Origin: Pontixanthobacter luteolus | Lineage (GTDB): Bacteria > Pseudomonadota > Alphaproteobacteria > Sphingomonadales > Sphingomonadaceae | Assembly: GCF_009828095.1 (NCBI RefSeq) | Contig: NZ_WTYP01000001.1 | Span: forward strand, 558,001-622,000 | Reading direction: 5' to 3' | Length of the DNA stretch: 64,000 nucleotides | In this document: piece by piece, positions 1-9,749 of the stretch | How positions within the stretch are numbered: the first letter of the stretch is position 1 | Layout: every line of letters starts with the position of its first letter | Made by a program: the position numbers and the translations under genes | The notes under the pieces: model-generated | Seen by the model: only the letters and a program-made list of their open reading frames with translations | What the model was told of the DNA's origin: nothing | The model's database searches: none

Positions 1-978
1 GGCACTGGCGCAATCGGATCGAGCGCGCGCGATTTCTCCGGCACCTTGGCCTTTGACGGGCTGGGCAATTACACCGGCACGTTCGACGGCTTGTTCTACG
101 GCCCGGATGCACAGGAAGTCGGCGCGACCTGGGAAGCGAGCGATGGTACTGACCGCGCCGCCGGAACATTCATCGGTGAAGAAGATGACAGCATCCTCTC
201 CAGCGATCAGACGCTGGCCGGCGCGACTGAGCCGCTCGACATGGTGGGCCGCCGCCTGCGGGCCGGCATTTACGAAGGCGAAGCCAGTATTTCCTTCGAT
301 CCGGCCAACGGGCAATTCGTTTTCCGAACAGAAAACTTTGCCGCGCCGAACGAGCAAGAGGTTATCACGCTGTCCGATGCGAATATCGTGGCGGCCGAAT
401 CCACTGCTTCGCGGACCTATTACCGGACGACCGGCAACACTGCGGTCGAAGGGTTCATCTTTACACCGGGTGCGAGCAACCCCGTACTCGAACTGACCTA
501 TTCCTCGTTCGCGCAGCTCAACCTGCGGGAAAGCAGCGCGCAGGGTGACCGTAACGAAAGCTATTACTTCGTGTTCGGTGTCGAAACGGCTGCGGCGGCG
601 CTGCCAAAGGCGGGGTCAGCAAGCTATTCGGGCATCGTGTTCGGTGACGGCGAAAACTCCGCAACCGGCTATGTCGGGGAAATCGGCGGAACCAGCGCGC
701 TTACTGCCGACTTTGCCGCTGGCTCGCTGGTGATGACGCTGGACATGAGTCAGGCTGATGCGGCCAATACATTCATCGGCACTGCGATTTTCGACGGTAG
801 CATCGCCACCAATGGCTTCTTCGGTTCGACGCAGCAAAACGATCCGTTCCGCGGCAGCATGAGGGGCCACTTCTTCGGCAGAGATGCCGCGGAATATGGT
901 GCCGTGTTCGACGTGCTGCGTGATGACGCAAGCGGCCGCTCAACTTTCAGAGGCGTGTCGGTCGGCAAGAAAGACTGA
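1..978 (+). CDS. Transferrin-binding-protein-like solute-binding protein, C-terminal part (5' truncated)
   Basis: The frame is open from base 1, so the gene begins left of the window and only the last 325 or so codons are seen; a TTG at 46 is merely internal. The protein is rich in Gly, Thr, Ser and Phe with alternating beta-strand patterns. Two copies of a motif typical of TbpB-type eight-stranded barrels are visible: FYGPDAQEVGATW near the start and HFFGRDAAEYGAVF near the C-terminus (form: FxGxxAxExGaxF). By family knowledge such proteins are surface lipoproteins or secreted binders for metal, haem or host proteins. The ligand here is unknown and the lipobox, if any, lies outside the window. 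A strong terminator follows the stop codon. Confidence 0.75.
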   Translation, partial: GTGAIGSSARDFSGTLAFDGLGNYTGTFDGLFYGPDAQEVGATWEASDGTDRAAGTFIGEEDDSILSSDQTLAGATEPLDMVGRRLRAGIYEGEASISFDPANGQFVFRTENFAAPNEQEVITLSDANIVAAESTASRTYYRTTGNTAVEGFIFTPGASNPVLELTYSSFAQLNLRESSAQGDRNESYYFVFGVETAAAALPKAGSASYSGIVFGDGENSATGYVGEIGGTSALTADFAAGSLVMTLDMSQADAANTFIGTAIFDGSIATNGFFGSTQQNDPFRGSMRGHFFGRDAAEYGAVFDVLRDDASGRSTFRGVSVGKKD

Positions 979-1001
979 TCTTCGCGTATCCGGATTGCAC
1001 T

Positions 1002-1037
1002 AAAGAGGGGAAGGCGTCGCTGCCTTCCCCTCTTTTT
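1002..1037 (+). terminator. Rho-independent terminator after the TbpB-like gene
   Basis: A perfect 14-bp inverted repeat (AAAGAGGGGAAGGC and its complement) around a 6-nt loop, with Ts at the base, 24 nt after the stop codon. The A-rich left arm means it could also serve the convergent lysozyme gene. Confidence 0.85.
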
Positions 1038-1057
1038 GTTTCCAGTTTCAGGCCGCC

Positions 1058-1675
1058 TCAGGCCGTCATTCGCGGATCTTCATACGAACCGTTCAGGAAG
1101 ATATTTGCACGTCTTTCGCTGCGATAGATCAAGCCTTTTGCGGTCGCGCCGCCTGCGGAATGATAATGCAGTTCATCGGCTATGGATTGATGGTCGCCGG
1201 CTGAAATAGCCTCGTTCAACTTTGGGCTACGCTCTTGCGAGACGCTTCCCTGTCCCACGTTGAACACAAGATCGACCAGCGCATCGAATTCGTGTTGGAA
1301 AAGCGGAAGATCGCCGACAAGGTCGCTAACTGTTTTTTCGGCGTGTTCGAGATCCGCTTCGAGCAGTTCCATGACCCGTTCGTCCGAGATAGTATCGCCC
1401 AAGCTGAGTCCATCCGACGCGGTCACGAGGTGGCCGACGCCAACAGTCAAGTTGCCCGCAACATCGCGGTACACGTCGTGCCGGACGCCTTCCTCCTCCA
1501 TCATGGCGCGCTTGAGTTCCGCGCTGGCTCTCATGGAGTCGGTTTGCGTGCGTGTCTCGATCATCCATGCCTGCGGCGCCGAGCTGCTAAACTGGGGTTC
1601 TACCGCGCCACTTGCTGCGGCCTGTATGCCGGCTGCGCTGACGGACATCGCGAGCGCGATCTTGCGCTTGCGCAT
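1058..1675 (-). CDS. T4-type lysozyme (glycoside hydrolase 24) with N-terminal signal or anchor
   Basis: Cleaves the glycan backbone of peptidoglycan. From the ATG at 1675 the protein has 205 residues. The catalytic triad of the T4 family is present with exact family spacing: Glu62 (EEG), Asp71 (VYRD) and Thr77 (NLTVGVGH), so E+9 and E+15. The N-terminus is basic (MRKRK) followed by a weakly hydrophobic Ala/Ser/Gly-rich stretch, compatible with a signal peptide or a signal-anchor-release segment as in some phage endolysins. The reading frame extends upstream to a GTG at 1846 that overlaps the stop of a 47-codon ORF (GTGA); if that is the true start, a 57-residue Arg-rich extension precedes the signal. 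No holin, spanin or phage neighbour is seen, so a stand-alone cell-wall hydrolase or a domesticated phage gene is likely. Confidence 0.85.
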   Translation of the reverse strand: MRKRKIALAMSVSAAGIQAAASGAVEPQFSSSAPQAWMIETRTQTDSMRASAELKRAMMEEEGVRHDVYRDVAGNLTVGVGHLVTASDGLSLGDTISDERVMELLEADLEHAEKTVSDLVGDLPLFQHEFDALVDLVFNVGQGSVSQERSPKLNEAISAGDHQSIADELHYHSAGGATAKGLIYRSERRANIFLNGSYEDPRMTA

Positions 1676-1842
1676 ATGAACCCGTTCGCCTTTCAACGTG
1701 CGGGCCAGCTTGGCTTGCCGGCGGCGTCTGCGGCGGTCTTTCAGCCGGGTAATAAGCGGTGCGATACCTTGCCGGCGGTTCTCGAACCGTAATCTGGGCA
1801 GGATTTGCGGGGCTGGTGATCTGGTCTTTGACGGATAGGCGA

Positions 1843-1986
1843 TCACGCATTCTCTTCGATGGTGATGTTTGCATCGTCCAGAAGCGGTGCCCTGAATTCT
1901 GTGTCCCGATCCTGACCGGAATCGGCTTGCGGTTTCTCCGGGCTGTCGGATGGGCTGCGGTACGGGGTGATATAGCCATATGGCAT
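1843..1986 (-). CDS. 47-residue hypothetical protein upstream of the lysozyme
   Basis: An ORF of 47 codons beginning MPYGYITPYR and ending ITIEENA. A good Shine-Dalgarno (AAAGGA, 1995-2000) lies 8 nt before its ATG. Its TGA overlaps a GTG that opens the lysozyme frame (GTGA), an arrangement typical of translational coupling. The peptide is hydrophilic, rich in Pro, Ser and Asp/Glu, with no membrane segment; I recognise no family. It may be a short protein in its own right or a leader controlling lysozyme translation. Confidence 0.45.
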   Translation of the reverse strand: MPYGYITPYRSPSDSPEKPQADSGQDRDTEFRAPLLDDANITIEENA

Positions 1987-2308
1987 GTAGGTGTTCCTTT
2001 CTATTGGGCGTTGCGTCCGGTTCTGCGACCTGATGGGCGAACCGGGGAAAACGCCGCCTTTACATTCACCTAATCAACGGGCGGGCGGGGTTATCGGTCC
2101 ACGCTTCAGCGTTCGTCAGCCACGCTTCAGGCGTTGGCGCACTGATCGGGTGCGTCGTTGCCGGACCGATTCCTTGCCCTGAACGGAAGCAAGTTAACCC
2201 GTCAAGCGCTCAGCCGAGCACTTGAACATTTGCAGAACATTGGGTTAAAGAGCGCGGTATTCACCAGTCCACTGGACTCTCTCTCACCCAATACCCACTT
2301 GGCAGGTC
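1987..2308. other. Intergenic region between the lysozyme operon and uvrA
   Basis: A 322-nt divergent promoter region. It holds the Shine-Dalgarno of the 47-residue ORF, a short imperfect direct repeat (CCACGCTTCAG at about 2099-2109 and 2119-2129) and the SOS box before uvrA. No further coding potential was seen. Confidence 0.6.
2224..2238 (+). promoter_or_regulatory. LexA (SOS) box upstream of uvrA
   Basis: GAAC-ATTTGCA-GAAC, which on the other strand is GTTC-N7-GTTC, the exact direct-repeat LexA operator of alphaproteobacteria. It lies about 70 nt before the uvrA start codon, a normal distance for an operator overlapping the promoter. Confidence 0.8.
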
Positions 2309-5248
<2,940 letters not shown>

Positions 5249-5346
5249 CCCCCGCCTGCACTGCAAGGCCCCCGATTGACGCCGTCCCGTAAAGCGATAG
5301 GATCGCACAAAGGGCCGCGCCGCAAACCTGCGACGGGGGCCGCGCA

Positions 5347-5856
5347 ATGCAGCTTGAGAATTTCTTCCTGACTACCGCCGAAATCGCCGTCGTGCTGATC
5401 GGCTTCGTGACCGTATTCCTCACCTTCGTGATGGGCGGGCGCGAGGTGGGCATGGCCGACCGCATGCACAGCCGCTCGCTGCTCATCGGCTCCTATCCCA
5501 TGTTGGTTGTCCCGCTGGTCCCCATCGCCGCGCTTCATTACGGGGCCAGCGAGCAGCAGGCCCTGTTCGCCTTCCACCTGGCGGGCGCGGGCATGATGGT
5601 GCTGGTCGGCCTGACCATGGGCCTGTTCTACCTGAGGGTGGGGGCGGCAAACTGGCGCGCCATCGGGATGGTGCACAATGTCACCTCCTGGTCGGCAGGG
5701 ACACTGTCCGCAGGCGTCTTTACCGCAGGGGCGCTGGGATATGCCCCCGCGGGCAACGCCGTGGTGGCCGTGATCCTGGTGTTCGTGATGAGCGCCACCG
5801 CATTGTTCAGCTTCGCCGCACAGCAAATGCACCTGTTCGACTGGAAGAACCCCTGA
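5347..5856 (+). CDS. Hypothetical integral membrane protein
   Basis: A 169-residue protein made up almost wholly of four or five hydrophobic helices (about residues 10-30, 47-66, 73-98, 105-128 and 133-157) with a short basic loop (GGREVGMADRMHSRS) after the first. I recognise no family or catalytic motif. A G-rich stretch upstream of the ATG can act as ribosome binding site. It stands alone between uvrA and a small anchored protein on the same strand; no function is implied by the context. Confidence 0.7.
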   Translation: MQLENFFLTTAEIAVVLIGFVTVFLTFVMGGREVGMADRMHSRSLLIGSYPMLVVPLVPIAALHYGASEQQALFAFHLAGAGMMVLVGLTMGLFYLRVGAANWRAIGMVHNVTSWSAGTLSAGVFTAGALGYAPAGNAVVAVILVFVMSATALFSFAAQQMHLFDWKNP

Positions 5857-5947
5857 AGGCGGGGCAAGCCCCCGGCAAACCCGATCTTAACTTTGCCAGC
5901 GCATCCTTCCCGGCATAATATCGGAGCGGCTTGGGAGGGCACACACG

Positions 5948-6241
5948 ATGAAATGGCTGGTATTAGTCGGGGCCGCAGTGATTGGCTTCCTGGTCGCCTT
6001 CAGTTTTTCCGCGAGCGACGAGGTCGGGGCGGAGGTGGACAAGCGGCTGGACCAAGATTTCGTCTCGCGATGCGTCGCCCGCGCACAATTCCCCGCTGAG
6101 CTGGAGGCCAAGGCCCCGCAAATCTGCGGCTGCATGAAACGCGAATTCGACAATCGCGGCCTCAAGCTGACCGACGCCTTTGGCGAAAAGCAAGCGGAGA
6201 TGCAGAAGATCACACAGCGGTGCGCGCGGAACGCGATGTGA
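5948..6241 (+). CDS. Small membrane-anchored or exported hypothetical protein
   Basis: 97 residues starting with one hydrophobic segment (about residues 2-20, MKWLVLVGAAVIGFLVAF) and then a charged domain with four cysteines (SRC, ICGC, QRC). The pattern fits a periplasmic domain, anchored by an uncleaved signal, with two disulfides. Preceded by GGGAGG about 13 nt before the ATG. No recognised family. It is the last native-looking gene before the AT-rich OLD insert. Confidence 0.65.
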   Translation: MKWLVLVGAAVIGFLVAFSFSASDEVGAEVDKRLDQDFVSRCVARAQFPAELEAKAPQICGCMKREFDNRGLKLTDAFGEKQAEMQKITQRCARNAM

Positions 6242-6437
6242 GGGCCGTTTGGGGCGGGTAAACATTACTCCAGGTGTGATAAAGCATTCCGACCGACCGG
6301 CCCCAGTGAACACGGACCGGCCACGCAGGTCGAAACAATAGAGCCACATTTTCCACACGCAAATTTCACCAAAGCATTGTTTTTTAAGTCGCGAAGGTGG
6401 ACCGTTCGACATCCAGAAATGTCCTCGGGGGTTGTTG

Positions 6438-8120
6438 ATGCAAGTGAAATCTATATCAGCTAGAAATTTTAAGACACTCGTCGATTTCAAGTTTGAAATA
6501 GGGCCGGGATATTCGGCCATTTCTGGTATGAACAACTGCGGCAAAACGTCAGTATTTCGAATAATTGAGTACTTTTTGAAAAGCGGTGCTAATGATGGCT
6601 TTCCATACAATTCAGAAAATTCGATAAAATATGATCGGGATTTCACACAGTGGGCGGATGCCGGTGAGAGCATCGACGTCTCAATAGACCTACTAATCAG
6701 TAAGTCGGACGACTCAGAGATATTTGGTTTCGTTGAACGCTTCAGCGATGACGTGGGTGAGAAAGAATCTATTGAGCTCAAGTCCAGAGCTGTCTTCTCA
6801 AAGGATGAAACTGTAAAACTATCATGCTATATCGATGGCGTGCCACAAGATGAACGAGGTTCTGATGAGATTGTTAAGAAGCTTCGGGCGACAAATAATT
6901 TGACTATCCACAATTCTACCAAGAATGAAAAAGGTTTTTATTTCGTTGGCGATTCATTTGTCGAAATATTAGAAGCGCATTTTTCGATTGACGACCGAAA
7001 AAGTATTGCGGCTGCGCAGAAGAACCTCCAGAACCGAGTTCGAAAGGCGGCTAAACAGCACAAAGCGGAGTTGGACAAGCTTCTTGGAAAAACCAAGGAT
7101 CGAATTCATGTTGAATTGACCGCACTAGGTGGCGAGAAGCTTTCAAAATTTCCACTGCAAATGAAGCTTAGTGACAAAGTTTCGGAGGTGGCGCTCCAGG
7201 AGTGGGGGGCTGGAACTCAAAATAGAACTCGAGTTTTCATGTCAATTTTGGACGCGCAGCATTCGAAAGAAACTGCATCGGATACAAACAAGTCTACGCC
7301 TATATTTTTAGTTGAGGAACCGGAGAGTTTCCTACACCCCTCTGCGCAGGCAGAATTTGGTCAAATCCTGAATGATCTGGCTGACGAGTTTGGGCTGCAG
7401 ATCGTCGCAACAACGCATAGCCCTTATATGCTAAATCAAAGTGATCCGCGTGCTAACTTTCTTCTTGAGCGTCGCCTTTTCAGGAGAATGCCCCGTGAAA
7501 CAATACTAGTTAAGTCGGATGACGAAGATTGGATGGCGCCATTTGCCGAGAACCTTGGTGTCATAAAGAGCGAATTTCATGATTGGAAGCAAGCATTTTC
7601 AGCCAGCTCTTCAGAAGTTATTCTTGTAGAAGGTGATATCGATAAGGAGTATTTTGAGCTATTTAGAGATAATTATCCCAACATATACAAAATACCAGAT
7701 AAAGTGGAGATTGTGCCCTACGAGGGTAAGGATGCGCTGAAAAATACAGCGTTACTTCGCTTCATGATTAATAAGTTCAGGCGGGTGTTTATCACCTTCG
7801 ATTTAGATGCGGAGAAGGAATTGTCCTCCTCGCTGTTGAGATTGGGCCTGACACAAGGTTCTGATTTCATGCCGGTTGGACAAAAACGTGCGGGTTGCGA
7901 ATGTATTGAGGGCTTATTGCCAGATGCCTTGAAGGTGTCAGTCAACGCAATAAATGTGGATGATGTGAATGCGATGATGTCGGGCGACCATAAAGTACGG
8001 AAGAATGCTCGGCAAAAACTAAAGCGCGCGTATCTCGAATATTTGCGACACCACCCACAAGAGGAGAAAGATCTAGTCGGGTTCAAGGTCTTTTTTGCGA
8101 AGGTCGCGAAGGCATTTTAA
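6438..8120 (+). CDS. OLD-family ATP-dependent endonuclease (AAA ATPase + TOPRIM)
   Basis: 560 residues. An N-terminal SMC/RecF-like ATPase carries a Walker A (GMNNCGKTS, about residues 30-38), a Walker B (IFLVEEPESFLHP, about 290) and the following TTHSPYML. A C-terminal TOPRIM nuclease domain shows its glutamate in ILVEGDIDKEYF (about 392) and its DxD in TFDLDAE (about 453). Family knowledge: OLD proteins are metal-dependent nucleases named after the phage P2 gene; several act in phage defence. No UvrD-like partner is adjacent, so this resembles a stand-alone (class 1) OLD rather than Gabija. The ATG at 6438 has a G-run 6 nt upstream and is preferred over two TTG codons before it. Base composition is clearly more AT-rich than all neighbours, pointing to horizontal acquisition. 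Confidence 0.9.
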   Translation: MQVKSISARNFKTLVDFKFEIGPGYSAISGMNNCGKTSVFRIIEYFLKSGANDGFPYNSENSIKYDRDFTQWADAGESIDVSIDLLISKSDDSEIFGFVERFSDDVGEKESIELKSRAVFSKDETVKLSCYIDGVPQDERGSDEIVKKLRATNNLTIHNSTKNEKGFYFVGDSFVEILEAHFSIDDRKSIAAAQKNLQNRVRKAAKQHKAELDKLLGKTKDRIHVELTALGGEKLSKFPLQMKLSDKVSEVALQEWGAGTQNRTRVFMSILDAQHSKETASDTNKSTPIFLVEEPESFLHPSAQAEFGQILNDLADEFGLQIVATTHSPYMLNQSDPRANFLLERRLFRRMPRETILVKSDDEDWMAPFAENLGVIKSEFHDWKQAFSASSSEVILVEGDIDKEYFELFRDNYPNIYKIPDKVEIVPYEGKDALKNTALLRFMINKFRRVFITFDLDAEKELSSSLLRLGLTQGSDFMPVGQKRAGCECIEGLLPDALKVSVNAINVDDVNAMMSGDHKVRKNARQKLKRAYLEYLRHHPQEEKDLVGFKVFFAKVAKAF

Positions 8121-8155
8121 ATTTTCCTAATTCCCATCCTCAGTATAACTAACCC

Positions 8156-8183
8156 GGTTCACTCCATTCCACAGAGGTGAACC
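8156..8183 (+). promoter_or_regulatory. Inverted repeat covering the ribosome binding site of the leader ORF
   Basis: GGTTCAC (8156-8162) and GTGAACC (8177-8183) can form a 7-bp stem ending directly at the ATG at 8184. The right arm includes part of the Shine-Dalgarno (GAGGTG), so folding would hide it. Alternatively it is a dyad operator. Confidence 0.4.
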
Positions 8184-8327
8184 ATGAACGCATTTGTTTG
8201 TTTAGCCTCAAGCGCCGGCGCTCACGTCCGTTCGCTTGGCTTGCGGCCTAACCGGCCGGCGGGCGGTCGCCCTTGCGGCGCCCCGCGCCGGGCAGCGCCA
8301 GCAGGAAGCGTGGGAGGTGTCGCATGA
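8184..8327 (+). CDS. 47-residue leader ORF coupled to the HTH protein gene
   Basis: Begins MNAFVCLASSAG and continues with an Arg/Pro/Gly-rich stretch. The Shine-Dalgarno GAGGTG lies 4-5 nt before the ATG. Its stop overlaps the next start (ATGA), typical of translational coupling. No family is recognised and the composition is low-complexity, so a regulatory upstream ORF is as likely as a functional peptide. Confidence 0.35.
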   Translation: MNAFVCLASSAGAHVRSLGLRPNRPAGGRPCGAPRRAAPAGSVGGVA

Positions 8328-9175
8328 ACGCTCTCGTCGCCATCACTCCTGCCCCCACCGCTGGCCCGCATGGGGCGGGGGGCACTATTCTTACCGCTCG
8401 GCGCAAGGCTGATTTTCTGGCCAGTCTCCAGCTGTCGGGCAATGTCCGGCTGGCGTGCCGTGCGGCTTCGGTCTCTGCGCAGACAGCCTACCGGGCGCGG
8501 CGGGGCTCTGCGGCTTTTGCGGGGGCGTGGGATGCGGCTTTGCTGGCGGCGCGTGATCATGCCGAGCAGGTGCTGGCCGACCGCGCGCTGAACGGGGTGG
8601 AGGAGCCGGTGTTCTATCACGGGGAGGAGATCGCGCGGCGGCGGCGCTATTCAGACCGGTTGCTGCTGGCGCATCTTGCGCGGCTCGACCGGCTGGCTGA
8701 GCGCGCCGAAGTGGCGGCGGCCTTGCCCCTGCTTGACGAACAGATCGCCGCCTTGCGCCAGGGGGAGGAATTGCCGGAAACCGGGCCGCAAACCCTCTCG
8801 GAAAATCATCATCAGGACAGTGTTCCATGTGTTCCAAGCTGTAGGGTTTCCCCTCGGCAAACCAGCGCACCGGCGTTTGGGGCGGCGGCGGGGGCACGGT
8901 GCCCCGATTGCGGCGGGGCCTGCGCCGATCCGCGTGCCGATCTGGGGCCGCGTGACTGCCAGTGGCTGGGCAACCGGCTTCAACGGATGGAAAATGCCCG
9001 CCCGCGCGGCGCGGCGGCCCCTCATGCCATGGCCTTGCCCCCTGAAACGCAGCCGGGCGATGTCGAATCCCTCCAGCTCGAAGCGTTCGAGGCCGGGGTG
9101 GGGGAATGGTGGACCCTGTGCAGCGAGGATGATCTTGCGGCGCGGCTGCGGGCCGGGGCGGCCGCGTCCGGCTAG
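8324..9175 (+). CDS. HTH DNA-binding protein resembling phage terminase small subunits
   Basis: 284 residues from the ATG at 8324, preceded by GGGAGG at good spacing. The N-terminal ~130 residues contain a helix-turn-helix region (GNVRLACRAASVSAQTAYR), then EEPVFYHGEEIARRRRYSD and LLLAHLARL. This arrangement recalls small terminase-like proteins found as lone genes in many sphingomonad genomes (from memory). The C-terminal half is Pro/Ala/Arg-rich with a CPDCGGAC cysteine cluster and looks poorly conserved. A short interspersed DNA repeat lies in frame at 8815-8845 and encodes DSVPCVPSC. No large terminase, portal or capsid gene follows, so a packaging role is unlikely; a regulator or domesticated gene is more plausible. 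Confidence 0.65.
   Translation: MNALVAITPAPTAGPHGAGGTILTARRKADFLASLQLSGNVRLACRAASVSAQTAYRARRGSAAFAGAWDAALLAARDHAEQVLADRALNGVEEPVFYHGEEIARRRRYSDRLLLAHLARLDRLAERAEVAAALPLLDEQIAALRQGEELPETGPQTLSENHHQDSVPCVPSCRVSPRQTSAPAFGAAAGARCPDCGGACADPRADLGPRDCQWLGNRLQRMENARPRGAAAPHAMALPPETQPGDVESLQLEAFEAGVGEWWTLCSEDDLAARLRAGAAASG
8815..8845 (+). repeat. Interspersed 31-nt repeat, copy A
   Basis: Core GTGTTCCATGTGTTCCAAG, itself built from two GTGTTCCA units 8 nt apart start to start. A second copy lies on the other strand at 13998-14028 and matches at 29 of 31 positions. Copy A is inside a coding sequence, copy B is intergenic. Confidence 0.65.
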
Positions 9176-9333
9176 CGGGCGGTCCAATGCGCGTGTGTCG
9201 CATTTCGCCAATAACAGGGTGAATATCAGCTTACCATGGTCCCCGGTCGCGAGTCGAAGATGAGGTGACTTGCCGGGGGGACAACAAAACAGCGCAACGT
9301 CACCTGTCTGCATTCGCATGATAGGAGGACACT

Positions 9334-9699
9334 ATGAAGAAGACTATTTTGGCCGCATTCGCGGTATCAATGACTGCAGCAATTGGCACCGCGCCGGCGG
9401 CTGCGAAATCCGATAATGCCGCGCTGGTAATCAACCAGTCGAGTTGCGGCGGGATTGTGGAGATCGACGGACAGCCCGTTGTGATCCAGACCGATGACGG
9501 CGCGACACGCGTCATCACCAGCAGCGGCAACGCCATGCTGGTGTGCAACATGGATGTTGTCGACGGGCCGGAACTGACGAAAGCGGTCAAGCTGGAAGGC
9601 TTTGGCTGCAACTTCGAAGGCGGCTTCACCCGCGACACGCGCATGGTGATCACGCCCAGCGGCAAGGCAACCGCCGTTTGCCGCGTGCGCCCGGAATAA
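9334..9699 (+). CDS. Exported hypothetical protein with four cysteines
   Basis: 121 residues with a clear Sec signal peptide (MKKTILAAFAVSMTAAIG...APAAA, cleavage near residue 24). The mature part of about 97 residues holds four cysteines (SSCGG, LVCN, GFGCN, AVCR), probably two disulfides in the periplasm. Strong Shine-Dalgarno AGGAGG 7-8 nt before the ATG. No family recognised. The next gene on the strand is also exported, but a 50-nt gap leaves an operon uncertain. Confidence 0.75.
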   Translation: MKKTILAAFAVSMTAAIGTAPAAAKSDNAALVINQSSCGGIVEIDGQPVVIQTDDGATRVITSSGNAMLVCNMDVVDGPELTKAVKLEGFGCNFEGGFTRDTRMVITPSGKATAVCRVRPE

Positions 9700-9749
9700 G
9701 TGCAGGGCGGCTGGCCGGGCGGTAATGCCTGGCTGGCCGCACTCACCCC

